A stretch of DNA of 64,000 nt from Strongylocentrotus droebachiensis. Lineage: Eukaryota; Echinodermata; Echinoidea; Camarodonta; Strongylocentrotidae. The DNA lies in contig JAVYIG010004970.1 of NCBI GenBank assembly GCA_035222895.1, positions 62,001 to 126,000 on the forward strand, in the 5' to 3' direction. The position numbers and the translations under genes were made by a program. Within the stretch, counting starts at the first letter, position 1. Each line of letters begins with the position of its first letter. The notes under the pieces are model-generated. The model saw only the letters and a program-made list of their open reading frames with translations, had not been told where the DNA came from and did not search any database. This document shows positions 25,887-40,900 of this stretch, in pieces.

Positions 25887-25919
<33 letters not shown>

Positions 25920-25921
25920 AT

Positions 25922-25955
<34 letters not shown>

Positions 25956-28900
25956 AACTACTACTACTTCTAATAATGATAATAATCGTTTCTTGTACAT
26001 CGTTTTGTAAAGCGAAGCGCTTACAGTATTATTATCTGGTCATCACTGAATTCTGTAATACGATTCTGTACATAATAGAGAGTACACTCTATTTAGAAAC
26101 TCCGAGGAAGAACGGTCAACTTTGATCTGAAGCGGGGGATCCCTCGGTCTTCATTTTAGTTTCAATATTTTATTTTTCTAGAATAATCCAAGTAAAATAT
26201 GTCAATGTTTTGTTTCTTTATGTGTCATGATGTTTGTATTTCATATTGAGTGATCGTAAATAACGCCAACCATCCAACCAACTCTTCCACTTCCACAATG
26301 ATGTTCGCATCGTACCGGCTACCAATCTAACACCTGGGGGTGTTTCACAAAGCCTTTTTTCAATGACAAATGACAAAAATCAGTCACAAATCTGCTGACA
26401 ACCAATCAGGAGCAAGGATTTCAGTAGCTTATAACAAAATATGTCATTTGTCACTGATGACAAGTTTTGTGAAACACCCCCTGGGTTGAGAGGCTCGATG
26501 TTGATAAAATGCCTTGCTGTAGGACATGCCTTTAAATACTCAAGTACCGTGCCGGGTATCGAACCCATGACCATTTGCATTTCTATAGACGAGTAAATTA
26601 GACCACTTGACTACGACACCTCTACAAATTAGGTAACGGTTGGGTTCACCGATACATTTTACTCTTATCGTCGATCGAGTGGAGAAAAAAACAACGATCG
26701 ACCTGGCCAGTCTGTGACTCAGTTATCAGTACATGGGACGTCGATAGTATACAGTTCTCATCGGGATGGGTCCTGCGCTGATCAAGATTATTTTACCTAA
26801 ACGCTTTAAAAGGTCCGATGGGACGTGGGATTATTCTCCGTCTACCCGAGTAGGTCGATAGCAAAGACTGATCAAGCTGATAGCGACTAGGTTGGATGGT
26901 TAGAGGCATTGACGTAGGGGTGGGGGGGGGGGGGAGTGCACAGGGGAGAAGGGGGAGCATGGGGACATGGCCTTTTAATATATTGATATTCATATTAGTA
27001 TCATTCTGAGGAAATACAGTGCGATGTATTTGAAAGGTTGAGATTGACAGCTCAAGGAATCAAGAAGAGGAATAAGCGCCAAAAAAAATCGAACGGCGAA
27101 AAAAAAAACACGGGATAGAGAGAGAGAGAGAGAGAAAGAGAAGAGAACATGAACATAATACGATGCCTTCTTCCATCTCCATTAGTTGGCGTTATGAATG
27201 TGAACTGCCTCTCTGCTCTCCTTTTCCAGCTTAAAATGTACTAGAATGAACAACTGGAAGCGAAAAACGGGTAGAAGTACGACATCGGATCTATACGCTT
27301 TTCACATCAGTCCATTTGCTCGCGGAACCCTACTTTCATTTCAATAATTGATGTTTGCAATTAGCATAATAGATAGGTCATGTGACCGTTCATTATAGTA
27401 CACATTGGTACTAGTTACTACGCATGCTCCAGCGGTAATTGCTGCATTGTGAATTTATTACACTAGGCACGTTTTGAGTTTGAGTTTATTGGTTTCACGT
27501 TTCACATGCAGATATAATACAGATAACAAAATATACATAAAAGACATCATATTGAGAAAAAAAAATGATTTTAGTAATTGACAAATTAATCAGACTATAG
27601 TTACATCATCAAATATGTTTGACAACTAATATCATTTAAAGGGAACCCAGACAAGAGAAGTACAAACTGTGAAATATGCAGGAACCTATAGAAAAGCAGA
27701 GCTTGTAAAGAATAGGTTCCTGGGAGACTTGAAAATGACAGGGACAGAAAATGTCTACTTTAGAGAGACGTACACAATTAAAAGTAAGACGGCAGTAATT
27801 TGACAAATAATTTGTTACGGGTTCAATAAAATACAATACAGAAAAGAAAAAAAATATACACTAAAACGAAGAAGAGTAACGAGCCAATAAATAGCAGAGT
27901 ATGCACCTATTTCCACCACATGTTTGCACCACCTGAACGTTTATAAAAATCGAACACTAGAAGTCATGAATTATTCATTCCTTTCCTGTTAAAATTCACT
28001 TATGTCACACAAGCAAAAAAGAACGCCTAAAATTGCAAATGAATTTTAAAATGAATTGTAAAATGGTACACGTTATAAGGAAAAAGAACATTATACATAC
28101 AAAGTGCAATCATCATTATTATTGTGTGCATTCAACACATGTAACTTGAGTTTATATTTAAATTGATGAATAAAAGAAGGGTGAAGTAAATCAGGATGAA
28201 GATTGTTCCAGAAAGATTGACCAGTATACACAATTGTTTTTGAGAAAATGTAGTGCGTCAACGGGGGATGTGAAAAATCATTCCTTTTGCTGGTACGGTA
28301 TGAATGAATATCCAAGTTCTTTGTGAAAAGAGAAGCAATAGAATCAGGCAATTCATTTGTTCTAACTTGAAACATGAAAATACCAAAATTAAAGAGAAAT
28401 ATACCAGACACATCTAAAAGGTTATTGTTGAAAAATTAGATGTTTGAATGTGCCCGGAAAACAGCATTGTGAATTATTCTCAGGGCTCTTTTTTGAATGA
28501 CCAATAACTACGCAGTGGAGTCTTGGAGCAGTTGCCCCAAGCTAGAATACCGTAATTTAACGTTACGTTCTTAATTTCAAACCTACATGTAGATCAAACG
28601 CTATATCTAACCATTAACCTAACCGTATACCCTTTTCTAAAAAAGCTGAATTTTGTTTTAATGACGCTGGAAAATTTGATGCTTATTCTATAATAAAATA
28701 AAAACGATTTTGACGAAGAGGGAAAGGATTTACGTGTGCCATTCAAATCTTTGGACTGCTGATGAAAACAAATGGTGTCAGGATTTGGGGGATATTACAT
28801 TCCCCCCTCCAATGTAAACTTTAATCCTGTAAAAAGGAACTAAATCTGATGATTAAAATGAATATACGTAAATCATGTCTAATCATGAAGTCAAGTTCTT

Positions 28901-31900
28901 ATTTCTATTTCATGACCCAATCTCTTTTGCTTATTATTTTTTCAATTTGTTTTAATTTTTTTATTTCACCTCCAAAGGTAAAAGCAAATGATAAAGCTTA
29001 TAATTAACTTCCGTTCCAATATTTTAATGTTGCTTGAAAAGAATGTGTACGTAACAGCATTCATATTAACCTAAAGACTTCAAGAATGGGTCTTGAATTT
29101 CATGATATAAGATCATTGATCAGTCATTCTGCTCGCATCGTGAGCCAATCAATAGACCAATTTATCTAACCTTGATATCAAGTTATCCGGAATAAACGAT
29201 GAACAACAGAACAATGGAAGAGTTGTCCATGAGTCACAATTGACAAACCAAACTGCAAATTCACATCATGCAAACATTCACAATTTCCTTGATTTTTGTC
29301 TCTCAAAATTTCGCCATGCGTCAATAATTCAAGTTAATTCAGAAGTTGAATTGCCATTTAATGTTTACACATCATCAACTAGGATTTCAAAATTAATTAT
29401 GTAATGTACATGTAATAATAATAGTAATAAAAACGTTACTTATAAAGCGCTCACCACCGAAGTCTCTATTAGCGCTATAACAAACAAAATAGACTGATAA
29501 ACAATTACATATTAAACAAAACAAACAAAATGCAAATAAACCTACAAATTACAATACATATGAAATACACATCAATGTGAACAGAGTAAGTTAATCATCA
29601 AAAGCATGTACAAGTACATGAAGTTTAAATGAATGTGTCTTAATATTTTCTTCACAGGAGATCTCAATGATCCACCTTGCCCATGTTGTATCTATCACAT
29701 GCACACTCCATCTCGATAGAGAGAGAGGGAGAAATTATGTCTCATTATCCACACCGACGACGATGAGGACCTGGCTCAGTCATCTTCTCCTTCCTTCCTG
29801 GGAATCTAATGTTCATCCCGAGACTGATTCAGTTTCCATGGAAACAGAAATTGCTCTCATTTATTTACACAGGCGGTAGACCGCTCTCGTGTGTGAGTGC
29901 GCGTGATCACGTGACCTCTACATCACTCCGTTATGTCCCTGATATTTTGCGAGCCTGTGCATGAATTATCGATATGATCGACTCGTTTTTTTGTATTATA
30001 GTAGTCATCTTGGTGTAGTACTGAATAGGATTCTCTTTATAGTAGTAATGGCTGTATGCGTCATCGTTACGTGGCTTGTAAAACACAGTTGGAAATTTGA
30101 AGACAAAGCTATTTTTGTCTTAGAGTGGTTGAGGTACAATAAGAATGAATCGTGTTACGACTTTTACGATGTAATGGAATATCGTGTTGTAAAATAGGAC
30201 AAACAAGCCTCAATGTTATGTTTAGCTATAATGTATGTCGTTGTTATTTATATATAAAGTCCTTCTGACGTAATTAATGTTTTTGTTTAGTACCCCAGAT
30301 AAGATTTCCTTTAACAGACAATCATAACCATTTTAATTGAGGCCAATATTATGCGTACTTGACGCTGTTGTTAGGGAACGTAATACAGGACATCATGATA
30401 TATTTCACTGATGTTAACTTTTGCAGTTTAACGTGCAATAAATATTAATACTTTAAGTAAACCTTATCATTTTCACCCACAATATTGACTGACAGTAACC
30501 GCGACAAGCATCATGCTGCCTTTATATTTTGGTATTATACATTTTTGTCGAAATATATTTCCTTCTTTGGAATGATATTCCTATATCATATTCTAAATAA
30601 TCTCTCTTTGCAGCAGGTGTTTGCCTATGGTAGCTTCTTATTGCAATACGGCAAAAATAGGAAAAAAATATGCTGGTATAAACTTGTTTTGGTAAATTTC
30701 ATAGGTCTGTATCAGAGTTTCCCTTAAGAGCTTGAGTATAATGAATGACTCGAGCAGGTGTTATGTGCTTTGTTGTTGGTTATCCTTGTTGAAAGAAGCC
30801 TGGGGTACTTCCTATATTTGTTTTGTTGGCTTGCCTTTGAATTCAGTGAAGAAGGAAAAAAGGTATTTAGGTCTATCTTACTCCATTCCTTTTTTCTAAC
30901 CATTCACAATCTCTCCCTCTATCTCTCTTCTCTATTCATCTCCATTTTCTTAGTACATTTTTTTTCGTTTCTCTATCTATTTAACCTGTCTTTCTTATCT
31001 TGGAGTAAAAATCCACTTTTCAGGAGTCATATTTGAGAGATCACTTCTTCTAAATTGAAACCACTCTAAATTAATGATTGAAATACTCTTTTCAATACAA
31101 ACTAGCATTTATTTTCTTTCGTTTTATTCATTTCTTTTTGTCATATCAACGAATATACTCAAGTAATAAATGTCTACATACATAATGACATACATGTAAA
31201 CGATTGAACAGAGCATGTAAACAGTTTCACAACAAGGAAGACGGCTTTCATCCTAAAAAGTTTTATGAGAGGATTCCACTATGTTTTTAATCGGATTTCC
31301 ACTTCAACGCGTTTATCCCTATCATGAATCCCATCCCTGTACATGCATGATGAGAGTGGATCACATTGTCCCCTTTCCTTTATCTTCCTCCTCTCTCTTT
31401 CCATTCTTGTTCTCTTTCATACAATCCATTCGAGTGAATACGTCTTCCACATATTTAGAAGACGAAGATTAATTCGGCATGAAGTCTGCAGCTGGCTAGC
31501 CGGTTCATTACTCTATCAAATTACCATTTTTATATTGGGCATCATCGTCTAAGGAGGAACGTAGGCCGAATTGTCGGACAGTCCACAATATTATTGTTAA
31601 ACCTCAGTCACACCGTTAAACAGACTCCAAACCTACCGATTATAGGCCATTATACCAGGTCACACTACCGAGACCGATACCTGACCGACACCAGACCGAC
31701 ACCAGACCGACACCAGACCGATCCACAGACCGAACAAAAATTACATCACAACGAATCGTCATAATATCGGTTGGTTTTGAGACAATGTGGAGTGGCAGTG
31801 TGACTAAAGTTTGAACAGATTTCAGACCGACCGATTCTTGATTCTATATCCCCCAGTCACACCAGACCGCGATCAGACCGAACAAAAAAGGGCATATATT

Positions 31901-34900
31901 ACCCCCCCCCCCCCCCACACCCCCCCCCCCCCCACCCCCACCCCCCCCCCTCCTCCCCTGGCAAAACAAAATCAGTCGGTTTGAAGTCGGTGTCGTTAGT
32001 AAGAATATGAATTATATTTCATTCACATCAGCATCGCCTAACCACTCTACACTGAATAAAAACTGGCTGATTATTAATCAATTCGGAGGAATTTGTGTTG
32101 GTGTTCGCTCTGGTATTAGTCTAGTTGGTGTGACTTAAGCACGAATCCCTTTTCTTACATGCATGGTAGAATGCCCCCGTCTGGATTAAAAAGACATTAC
32201 AATATTGAGGGCGACAACCGTTTAACGCCGAAAACAGGCCACACCAGCGCACCGTGCTTGCACCATTTTAATGAAATAAAACACCATGCTAATCCTGAAC
32301 GACAAACACTTAGTCTGATACTGTATATGCTAAGCGTTATAATGTCACGTGTCAAATTTTATTAGACCAATTTACCTTTAACAAAATCGGTTACATTGCT
32401 GGTGGAGTAATAATGGGCCGTTTATTGAAGTATATAAAACTACTCGCACATGTGCTAGTCCCGGTGCTAGTCATACTCGTGTAGAGTTTGTAGGATGAAG
32501 GCATCAAACATTTTAAGATAAAAAAATAACATTGTCGGACCACTTTGGCATTGTAAAGTTTCACACTGATTAGAAATCATGAGATTTATATGCAATATTC
32601 ATCTTACCAAGCCACATCAGAGAAGAAAAGAATACCGGCCAAAGTTACAAATGAATGTAACTTTAACATTAATGTAGGATATAATTTCTGGTACTTTTAA
32701 TCAATGCCATTTTAGTTTTCAGTTCATCTTTCACTAATTGGTGAGGTTGAACCTGCAAGTAAACTTAGCCTTAAGATCATCTTGTTACCGGTATTTCCAA
32801 GTTTTTCTTTAATTACATTCCAATTCTTGTTAAAGTTCCCATTAGATTATGGACATTTGTGTTCATATTTTTTTTTTGCGAACAATTTTCAACAATCAAA
32901 CAACAAAAAATGGCCTTATTAATCTGTTCAAATGTCCATCCCTAAATAGGAAGTCCTCCGCCATAGAGGACATGTTGCACGTTCTTACAACTATGACAGA
33001 TTCTCACTACAAATTGAAGCAAACTAAACACATACACGTATCCTTACACACGAGGTTGAAATTAACCAAACTGAACACGTATCGCTTATCTCCCCAAGAG
33101 CCGCCTGTATTGTCGTTTAAGTAGATTTATTACCGACCATTTTAATCTGCTTGAGTGCAACAAAATTATAAGAAGCCAAGCATCCGACTCATCTCAATAA
33201 TTTATTTTGTTCAATCAACAGATCATGAGAATATATTGGGTAGGATGGCGAGGGTGGACAACTTCCAGCGCGATCAATACAAAAATGTGGATAGATTCAT
33301 GGAATCCTTATAAATTATTAGAAGAGACTCCACGGTGAATACACGTTTGAAATATAGGACAAGGCTTCAGTTTATTATGGAGGCGTAAATGTCATCGGTG
33401 TGTGCAAGAGCTGGGACAGTGAGTGCATACATGTACATGACTGTAGAAACCCACGGAGGACATTTTTCAATTCAATCAATTTTCGGAGGTTTCTCTCATG
33501 CCCTTTCCAATAACAGGGTACAGAGATATAGGTGTTTAACCCAATGGGTGTCATGGCATGGTTAAACATCAGTTTTGTAGAGACATACATCAAGAATGGT
33601 ATACATACATGTACATGTACATGTATTTCACAAATATTATCTAAACCAACCAATTTTGTGTGTGGTTAGATGACGTTTGGGTTAATGTAATTTATATTTC
33701 GTAGATGCTATCCGTCTTGTGACAATCTCGTCGAGATGAGCACATTATCCTTGTCAGAATGTCAAGAATATTAGATGTTATGAAAAAGGGTTCGGCATCA
33801 GAATAATAAAAGGAAACAAATCCTTTCCGAAACATTAAGCGATTGTCAGACACGAGCCTGTAATATTTCATTAAAGGATTGTATTTAAATGGTTTTCTGT
33901 CAACGATCCAGCCTCGCAAATGTCTAAACTCTCCCTTCCATCCAACAGCTCCTTGTTTGGACCTTGGTTCATATTGATTATAGTTTGATTTTGATGAAGC
34001 TTACTGCGAGAGCTCTAATTTTCAACACGAACAAATTTTGATTGCTACGATTTTTCATTTCATATTAATTTTATTTCATTTCCAGGAACATTGAGGAGCA
34101 TAACAAAAACAAAATGTACAAGAAAACGAAGTACAATAATAAATATAATAAAATGAAAACGTAAATCAACTAATGCCTTGTGATTACCAAAAGAAAGTTT
34201 ATGTAGAAGGCTCTCCTCATTAGTTGACAGTATTATACATACAAATATACATAAACATACATAATTACATGAGATTTATGTATAATTCAATACCAAGAAG
34301 ATGCGAAAGACAAAGTCATGAGATCATAAATACAAAACAAGTATATGTTGTTCAGGTCTTAAGGATGAACCGATTTAAAACACCTGGTAATAATCAATTT
34401 AGATTAATTCTCGCAAACGCTCTTTTGTTCAACCATATCAACAGATTATCGACGTAAATCAATGAAGTTTAATAAATACAATACAATGTATATACATGGA
34501 TCTTCTGAAAATATAGAATCTCCCATATGTTACTGTAACCTCGATGGAATGCGAGAGATAAGATGAAGGTGTGTGGATAGACTCTACAACTCTCTATGGT
34601 GTCTGTGAAGATGACACCTATTCGGCACCTCTCTGAAATTGACAAGTCACTCCATTTCTCTCGTTACCAATGATAGGAGGCGCTCGTCTCATATGATGCG
34701 CGAACCTCATAAATTCCCGACAGAGGTTTATTTGTGCCGTGTGCTTTATCTTTGTGTGCATATTTGCATTACGTCTTGAAAAATGAAGGTTCAAATTTGC
34801 ACGCCAACAGGACAAAATGTCATCCCTAACATGCTTAGAATAAGGTACTAGTTTCAACCTTAATAGTTACTAATCATCCTGAAAGGGGTGCAATATTATA

Positions 34901-37900
34901 CAAAAAAGATACGAATGTGCACCATTGAGGGATTAAGGATACAGCCCAAAACATGTAAAATATTCAGCTGATCTGGTCTAAGATAAGATTTGGGTGGTAA
35001 TTTGACCTCTTCCCCCGAAAATGAAAGGTATGGGTAAAAGAACCGACCTGTAAATTTGAACCTTTATGTTTCAAGAAGTAATACCTCCTATTCGTAATTG
35101 AAAATGTACCTAAATCCTGTCTAATTTTTCAGAATACTTCTAGCAAGTCCGCATTATTTTTGTAGATCTTTTGGAGGGGGGGGGGGGTTATATTTGGAAA
35201 ACTTAATACTTCAGATGTCAAAGATTTGAGTTATTCGCGAGAAAATATTGTGCGAACAATGAAATATAACACTTATTACAGCCATTATAATCTTCTTTTT
35301 CTTTCTCCCACTCTTTGTTTTATTTCACAGGTGTATGTTACGGAGAGTTCGGCGTTCGCGTTCCCAAGACAACAGGCTCCGCCTACATGTACAGTTACGT
35401 CACAGTGGGCGAGTTCACAGCGTTTATTATTGGTTGGAATCTGATTCTGGAGTATCTGATTGGTACAGCTGCCGGCGCAAGCGCATTGAGTAGCTGCTTT
35501 GATTCCCTCTTTGGGAACAAAATTAGTATTTTCATGAAAGACAATGTCGGCGAATTTGGTATACATGGTAAGAAATATGAAAGTCATATTCTTCATTGTG
35601 AATGATGAATCATGATTATGATCATGATGTCATCAGTGTGTTCGAAATTGAAGAATATATTTAGATAAGATAACTAGAAAGATAATTGACACTACAAAAT
35701 CCAAGAATGGTAGGCCTATTCAACTTGCTCGATTGAAATGGATTAATTCAATTTTCTTTTAAGATTAATCGGTAGGGCTTAAAGGTGAAATTCAAAGAAA
35801 ATCACAAATATGTCAACTAATGTATCACTAGAAACTGGTAAGCTAACAGATGGCCATCGTGCAAGCTTTAGGTCAACTACATATCGGGTGATTTATAAAA
35901 AATACAAATACAACCACCTCCATAGCAGCTGGGATATACGAGAGATTCGCCGGAAAAATAACGATGTTTTAATGACGTCACTATATGGACCAATACTGCC
36001 CAAGCAGACGACATCCCATAAAGAATGAACATAATTGCTTAGCTATTATTTGTCAAATTATAATGAGTTTAGCGTATATAAAATGTAACGGCATGTCAAA
36101 CTATTCAAAAGGGGATATGACCCGATTTTGATAACTAAATTCTTTTGCTTGTAAATACACAGGATAGGGGTTAATTAACAATCAAAGAAACCAGACTTTC
36201 AAATTGAAAACCCCCCGGAATGATATTAAGGACGACATTTGTTCCCTCTTGAAACGCCGAACATACCGCGGTGTGTGCAGCTGAATATACAATGGCGTCT
36301 TATTTTGTTTACAAGCGACAGATTCCTTTATTTTTGTATCGCTGCATTTGTCATCAAAATAAAACCATGCGCGGGGTTTAGAGTGAGGCAATAGATTATA
36401 CATTTAGCCTGACGGTAGTGAAGTAAGAGAAAGAACTCAAGAGAAGATGAAAACACAGGCACTGAAAATGTGTGAAATGTCATGGGACATCTTCTGCTTG
36501 TGTAAATCATGTCCATACTGTGATCTCACACATATCAGCAGCGTTCGGAAAGCTCTTCAGGTGCTATGCCGGGGCTGTATTTAAGCGTTTTGTAATTTAT
36601 AATAATCATTACTTCGAATGTTTCCAAGCATTGAATTTTGATAACCTTGTTGAATCAAAGTTTCAACTTTGCAATAATGAAAATAAAGTTAGTTTTTAAA
36701 ATCAATGAATATCTACTTTAAACCAGGTGTAATTTATTATTTCATAACCGAATTAGTGGAGAAGATATCTGGAGGCTATATACAATAAAATGTATTAATT
36801 CAATCGACTGTAACAATCACCATTTGTTATTTTGAGCGCATGGTTATTATGGAGGCATTACAGATGAAACCGTGATAAACTAAAATCATAATTCTTATTA
36901 ATCTTGGGATAAACTCAAAGACCTACGCGTCTTACTCATGTTTTAATCGGTCAAAACATTACGTCACCCTCCTCTAGAACCACTTCCCCAAAATAATAAT
37001 GTATTTTTTCGAACCATACTTCTTTCTCCCAACAGCGAAGGGATCCCCTGACCTCGTCGCCCTAGTCATCGCCGTCATCATGACCCTGGTCGTAGCCGCT
37101 GGGGTCAAGAAATCAGTCGTCTTCAACAATGCCCTCAACGTGATCAACATGGCAGTATGGGTATTCATTCTGGTAGCTGGGTTCTTCTTTATCAATGGAG
37201 AATACTGGACGGAGGACGGATTTCTGCCTTTCGGCTTTTCTGGGGTAAGTATATAGGGGTAGATAAAGGGTTTGTCGAAAGAAAAGGAGACAATAGCAGA
37301 TGTGTGGAAAGAGTTGGAGGAAAGATGAAGGGTTGGAAGAGAGATGAGATTGGAGTATAACGAGAAATATTCTGAAAGAGATTGGAAAAATTTCATTAAT
37401 AAACGAGGAATAACATTGTTTGTTGCTTATTACATCTGCTTTATGAATGAGTATTATTGAGTCGATGACATGGTGTAACAAGCCTGTCACAAAAGAGAAA
37501 AACTAAATCTGCATGAGGTAATATTAATAAGGGGGTAAAAAGTAGAATAAAGGTTGAAAACATGAAGCACTAGATCATGTTTGGGGATCCACCATAATTC
37601 TCCAACAATGATTGCTCCGAGCTTTATTTCGTCGAAGGCGCAGGGTTACGATTATTACTGCAATTGGGATTTAGGTAAAGTAGGCCTACTATGGTTATGG
37701 GGTAGGTTAAGCGTTTGGTAGGCCTACAGCATTCAAATTTTGAATTTCGTGTAAGAAATTCATCGCTGCGAAATTGCTGCCGTACAACCTCAATTTCCTT
37801 TCTCATTAATGAGTTATATGTAATATTGTACATCCATCATATTTTTAAACAGGTAATGACTGGAGCTGCCACCTGTTTCTACGCTTTTATTGGTTTCGAT

Positions 37901-40900
37901 ATCATAGCAACGACTGGTGAAGAGTCTAGGAATCCAAGCCGTTCCATACCTCTAGCTATCATGCTTTCTCTTCTCATTTGTCTTGTTGGTAAGTTCTTAT
38001 TTTTTAATAATAATAATAATATTTAATTTGTATAAAGCGCTTGTTACAAATGTCTCTAAGCGCTTCACAAATATAATGTCATTTAGGAGCAATGATGACA
38101 AACATTCAGAACATGCTTAGGGTCGTTGATCTTAGGGAGGGAGGGGGTAAGAAGATGAAAACCACCCTTTAAAAACAATTCTCGTCAACATTTAAATATT
38201 TTGTCGGGAGTCTCTGCGAGAAACTCCCTTTATTAATGACGATTTTTGTTGTTGCGTGTGTGTTTGTCAGAAAAATATTTTGTAACCTCGGTCAGGAACT
38301 GCAAATCTAAAGGCAAATTCTTCTTAGCAATTTTTTCTCATAAACCTCTGTTTAAAATAGTCAAGCGCCCCCCCCCCCCCCCTCTCCAGAAATGCTAGTA
38401 ATTAAGATATATTTCAGGATATAGTGTATGTCTGTTGCAGCCATGGATGATAAAGTTGTGCTCGTATGTAACAGACATGTACAATTGCATAATAAAACAC
38501 TTCAAAAGTTCAAATGTTCAAATGATTTTTTTTCTCATGCAAAACATAATACAATGAATAATTATATTACAGACAAATATGCAATAAAACGACAAATATA
38601 ATAGAAATAGCACGAGAAAAGAGTGGCTGAGATATTACAGATCTGATAATATTCTTGTTTTAATCAACATATAGGATACGTGAGCGTCAGCTTCGTATTG
38701 ACCCTTGGCGTTCCATACTACGACATCAGCTCGGAGTCACCTCTGATGGACATGTTCGTACAAAACAATGCTGAGCCGGGCAAGTACGTGGTCGCGATCG
38801 GCTCCATCGCCGGGCTCACCGTCAGTCTCCTAGGGTCACTCTTCCCAATGCCAAGGGTCATCTATGCCATGGCTACAGATGGACTGCTGTTCAGGTGAGA
38901 CATACGTACTAAGAATCAACTTGATTAGGACCAGGGGGGGGGGAATACTTAAAAATTTCGGGGGTTACTTTTCATATTTGCTTGCATGAAAAAGAAAAAA
39001 AATATTGTTTTGCATTGAACTCTATGCAATTTTGGGGGACTTTTTATGACTTTTGGGGGCTCTTTTTGGCATTTCGGGGGCTATGTCGCCTCGAGCCCCC
39101 GTGTATTTTTTCCCTGATTAAGACCATAGTGCTGCATCTTGCTACACAGGCATACAAGATGTAAATGTATGTTGTTGTTTTTTTTGGGGGGAAGGGTGCA
39201 GCATTTAATACATAATTTTTTTGAGATAACGCAATTCGGGCAAACCCCCCCCCCCCCCATATTTGGACAGCGATGTTGTCTGTTTCTATTGTTTTATTTC
39301 ATGTGTAGTGTACTTTAACGAAATCACTAAAAATTATTGTCAAAACTCTGCTCACTAAGTTTCGCTCGCTCGCATTATTCAAAACTTTGAAAATTGATAT
39401 TTGGACAAGAGGCCTTTTTGCGAAAGTGTGCCAGTACGCCAATGCCTTAAAACCGGAAAACTTTTTATAAATAATTATACTTTCTGTTATAATTCGTTCA
39501 GGTTTCTGGGAAACATCAATGTCGTGACCAACACACCAGCGGTAGCGACAATCATCGCCGGTTTCCTAGCGGGCATCATGGCTCTCTTAGTAACCTTGGG
39601 TGACCTGATTGAGATGATGTCGATTGGAACACTCCTGGCCTACACCCTCGTCTCCATGTGCGTCCTCATCCTCCGCTATCAGCCTCACGTCGAACTCCAA
39701 GTCTCCATCAACACCGGGCTCGCTTACGACACTCTCGACAACGAAGACGACGATGAGATCAGCGCACCACCAGCTAATGAGTCAACGATGTCCACGGCGG
39801 ACCCGACTACGCAGGGGTCGACGCTCCAAGAAGCGGGACCGGAGCAGTTGCTACCAAAACTGGACGCACAGGGGACACCGATCCATAGCTCCAAGCCGAA
39901 ATACGGAGCCGTCGGCGAAGAAACCGACGACGAGTTCCGGACGTACAGCCAATGGAACTTCTACCTCTCACGCGCGAAGCAGCTGACATACTGCTACGCT
40001 GATATCGTCCGCGTTAAGCTCGGGCTTCCAGAGACGACGGCCTTGCCGACAGCGGCTACCGGCCGTAGCGTGACGTTATCGACGCTATTCATGTTCATCG
40101 TTCTGTTCTTAATGTGTACCCTCATCGTCCAAGCTCACAGGTTTATCTCTGACTGGTGGGCGGTCATCATGATGATCATCCTATCCATCCTCCTTCTCGG
40201 TAACATCATTAACATCATCCGACTACCGCAGAATCCAGAGCGTCTTAAATTCATGGCTCCTTGCGTGCCCTTCTTACCCATGTGCGCCATGTTTGTTAAC
40301 ATTTATCTCATGCATAAGCTCTCCTATCTCACGTGGATCCGGTTTGCAATCTGGCTTATTGTAGGTGAGGGCGCACTTCATTTTTTTTACAAATTTATGA
40401 ATTAAGGCTTGTTTAAACCCTAAGGGCAAAATGTGGCGGTGAGATGGACAAAAAAGCAACGCTTACCCAGTTAGAAGCCCCGAGTTTGAGAAAAGTGTGT
40501 AGTGTGTTAGGTCAAAAAAATATATCATGCAGGGACAATAAACAAAGAATACATGGATTCCATAACTACATGTCCAAAAAATACAATTTTGTACACATCC
40601 CTTAAAGGTACTACGTCCCTTTTGCAGCCAACCTCAAATGCTGTAGAACTTTGCAGGTATTATGAATATGTCATGTATGTCCTATCTGTGAAATTTAAAC
40701 GTTAGCAGTGTCCTCATATTCAAATTATGCAAGGAAACCCGTTTACTTGCTATACTTCACTGTCAGACACTATTGAGTGACTGACTGCCTTTTTTCCTTC
40801 TTTGGTAATAACATACATGAAAAGAGTTGTAAAGGGTACATGAGCATTTGTCTACATCAATAACCCACTTCTTGTGATGGCCAAGATTAAAATGATTGAA

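Noticed and set aside
25553-26125. 190-codon Ile/Leu-rich ORF
   Set aside because: Translation of the (TAA)n/(TAC)n array.
26550-26624. tRNA gene
   Set aside because: Box A and box B are present, but the acceptor arms do not pair and a non-tRNA body follows. Like 42640-42714 and 44842-44910, it is a SINE head.
31683-31735. CRISPR-like short repeats (agaccgacacc)
   Set aside because: The repeats are contiguous, degenerate and without spacers, inside an inverted-repeat element of an animal genome.
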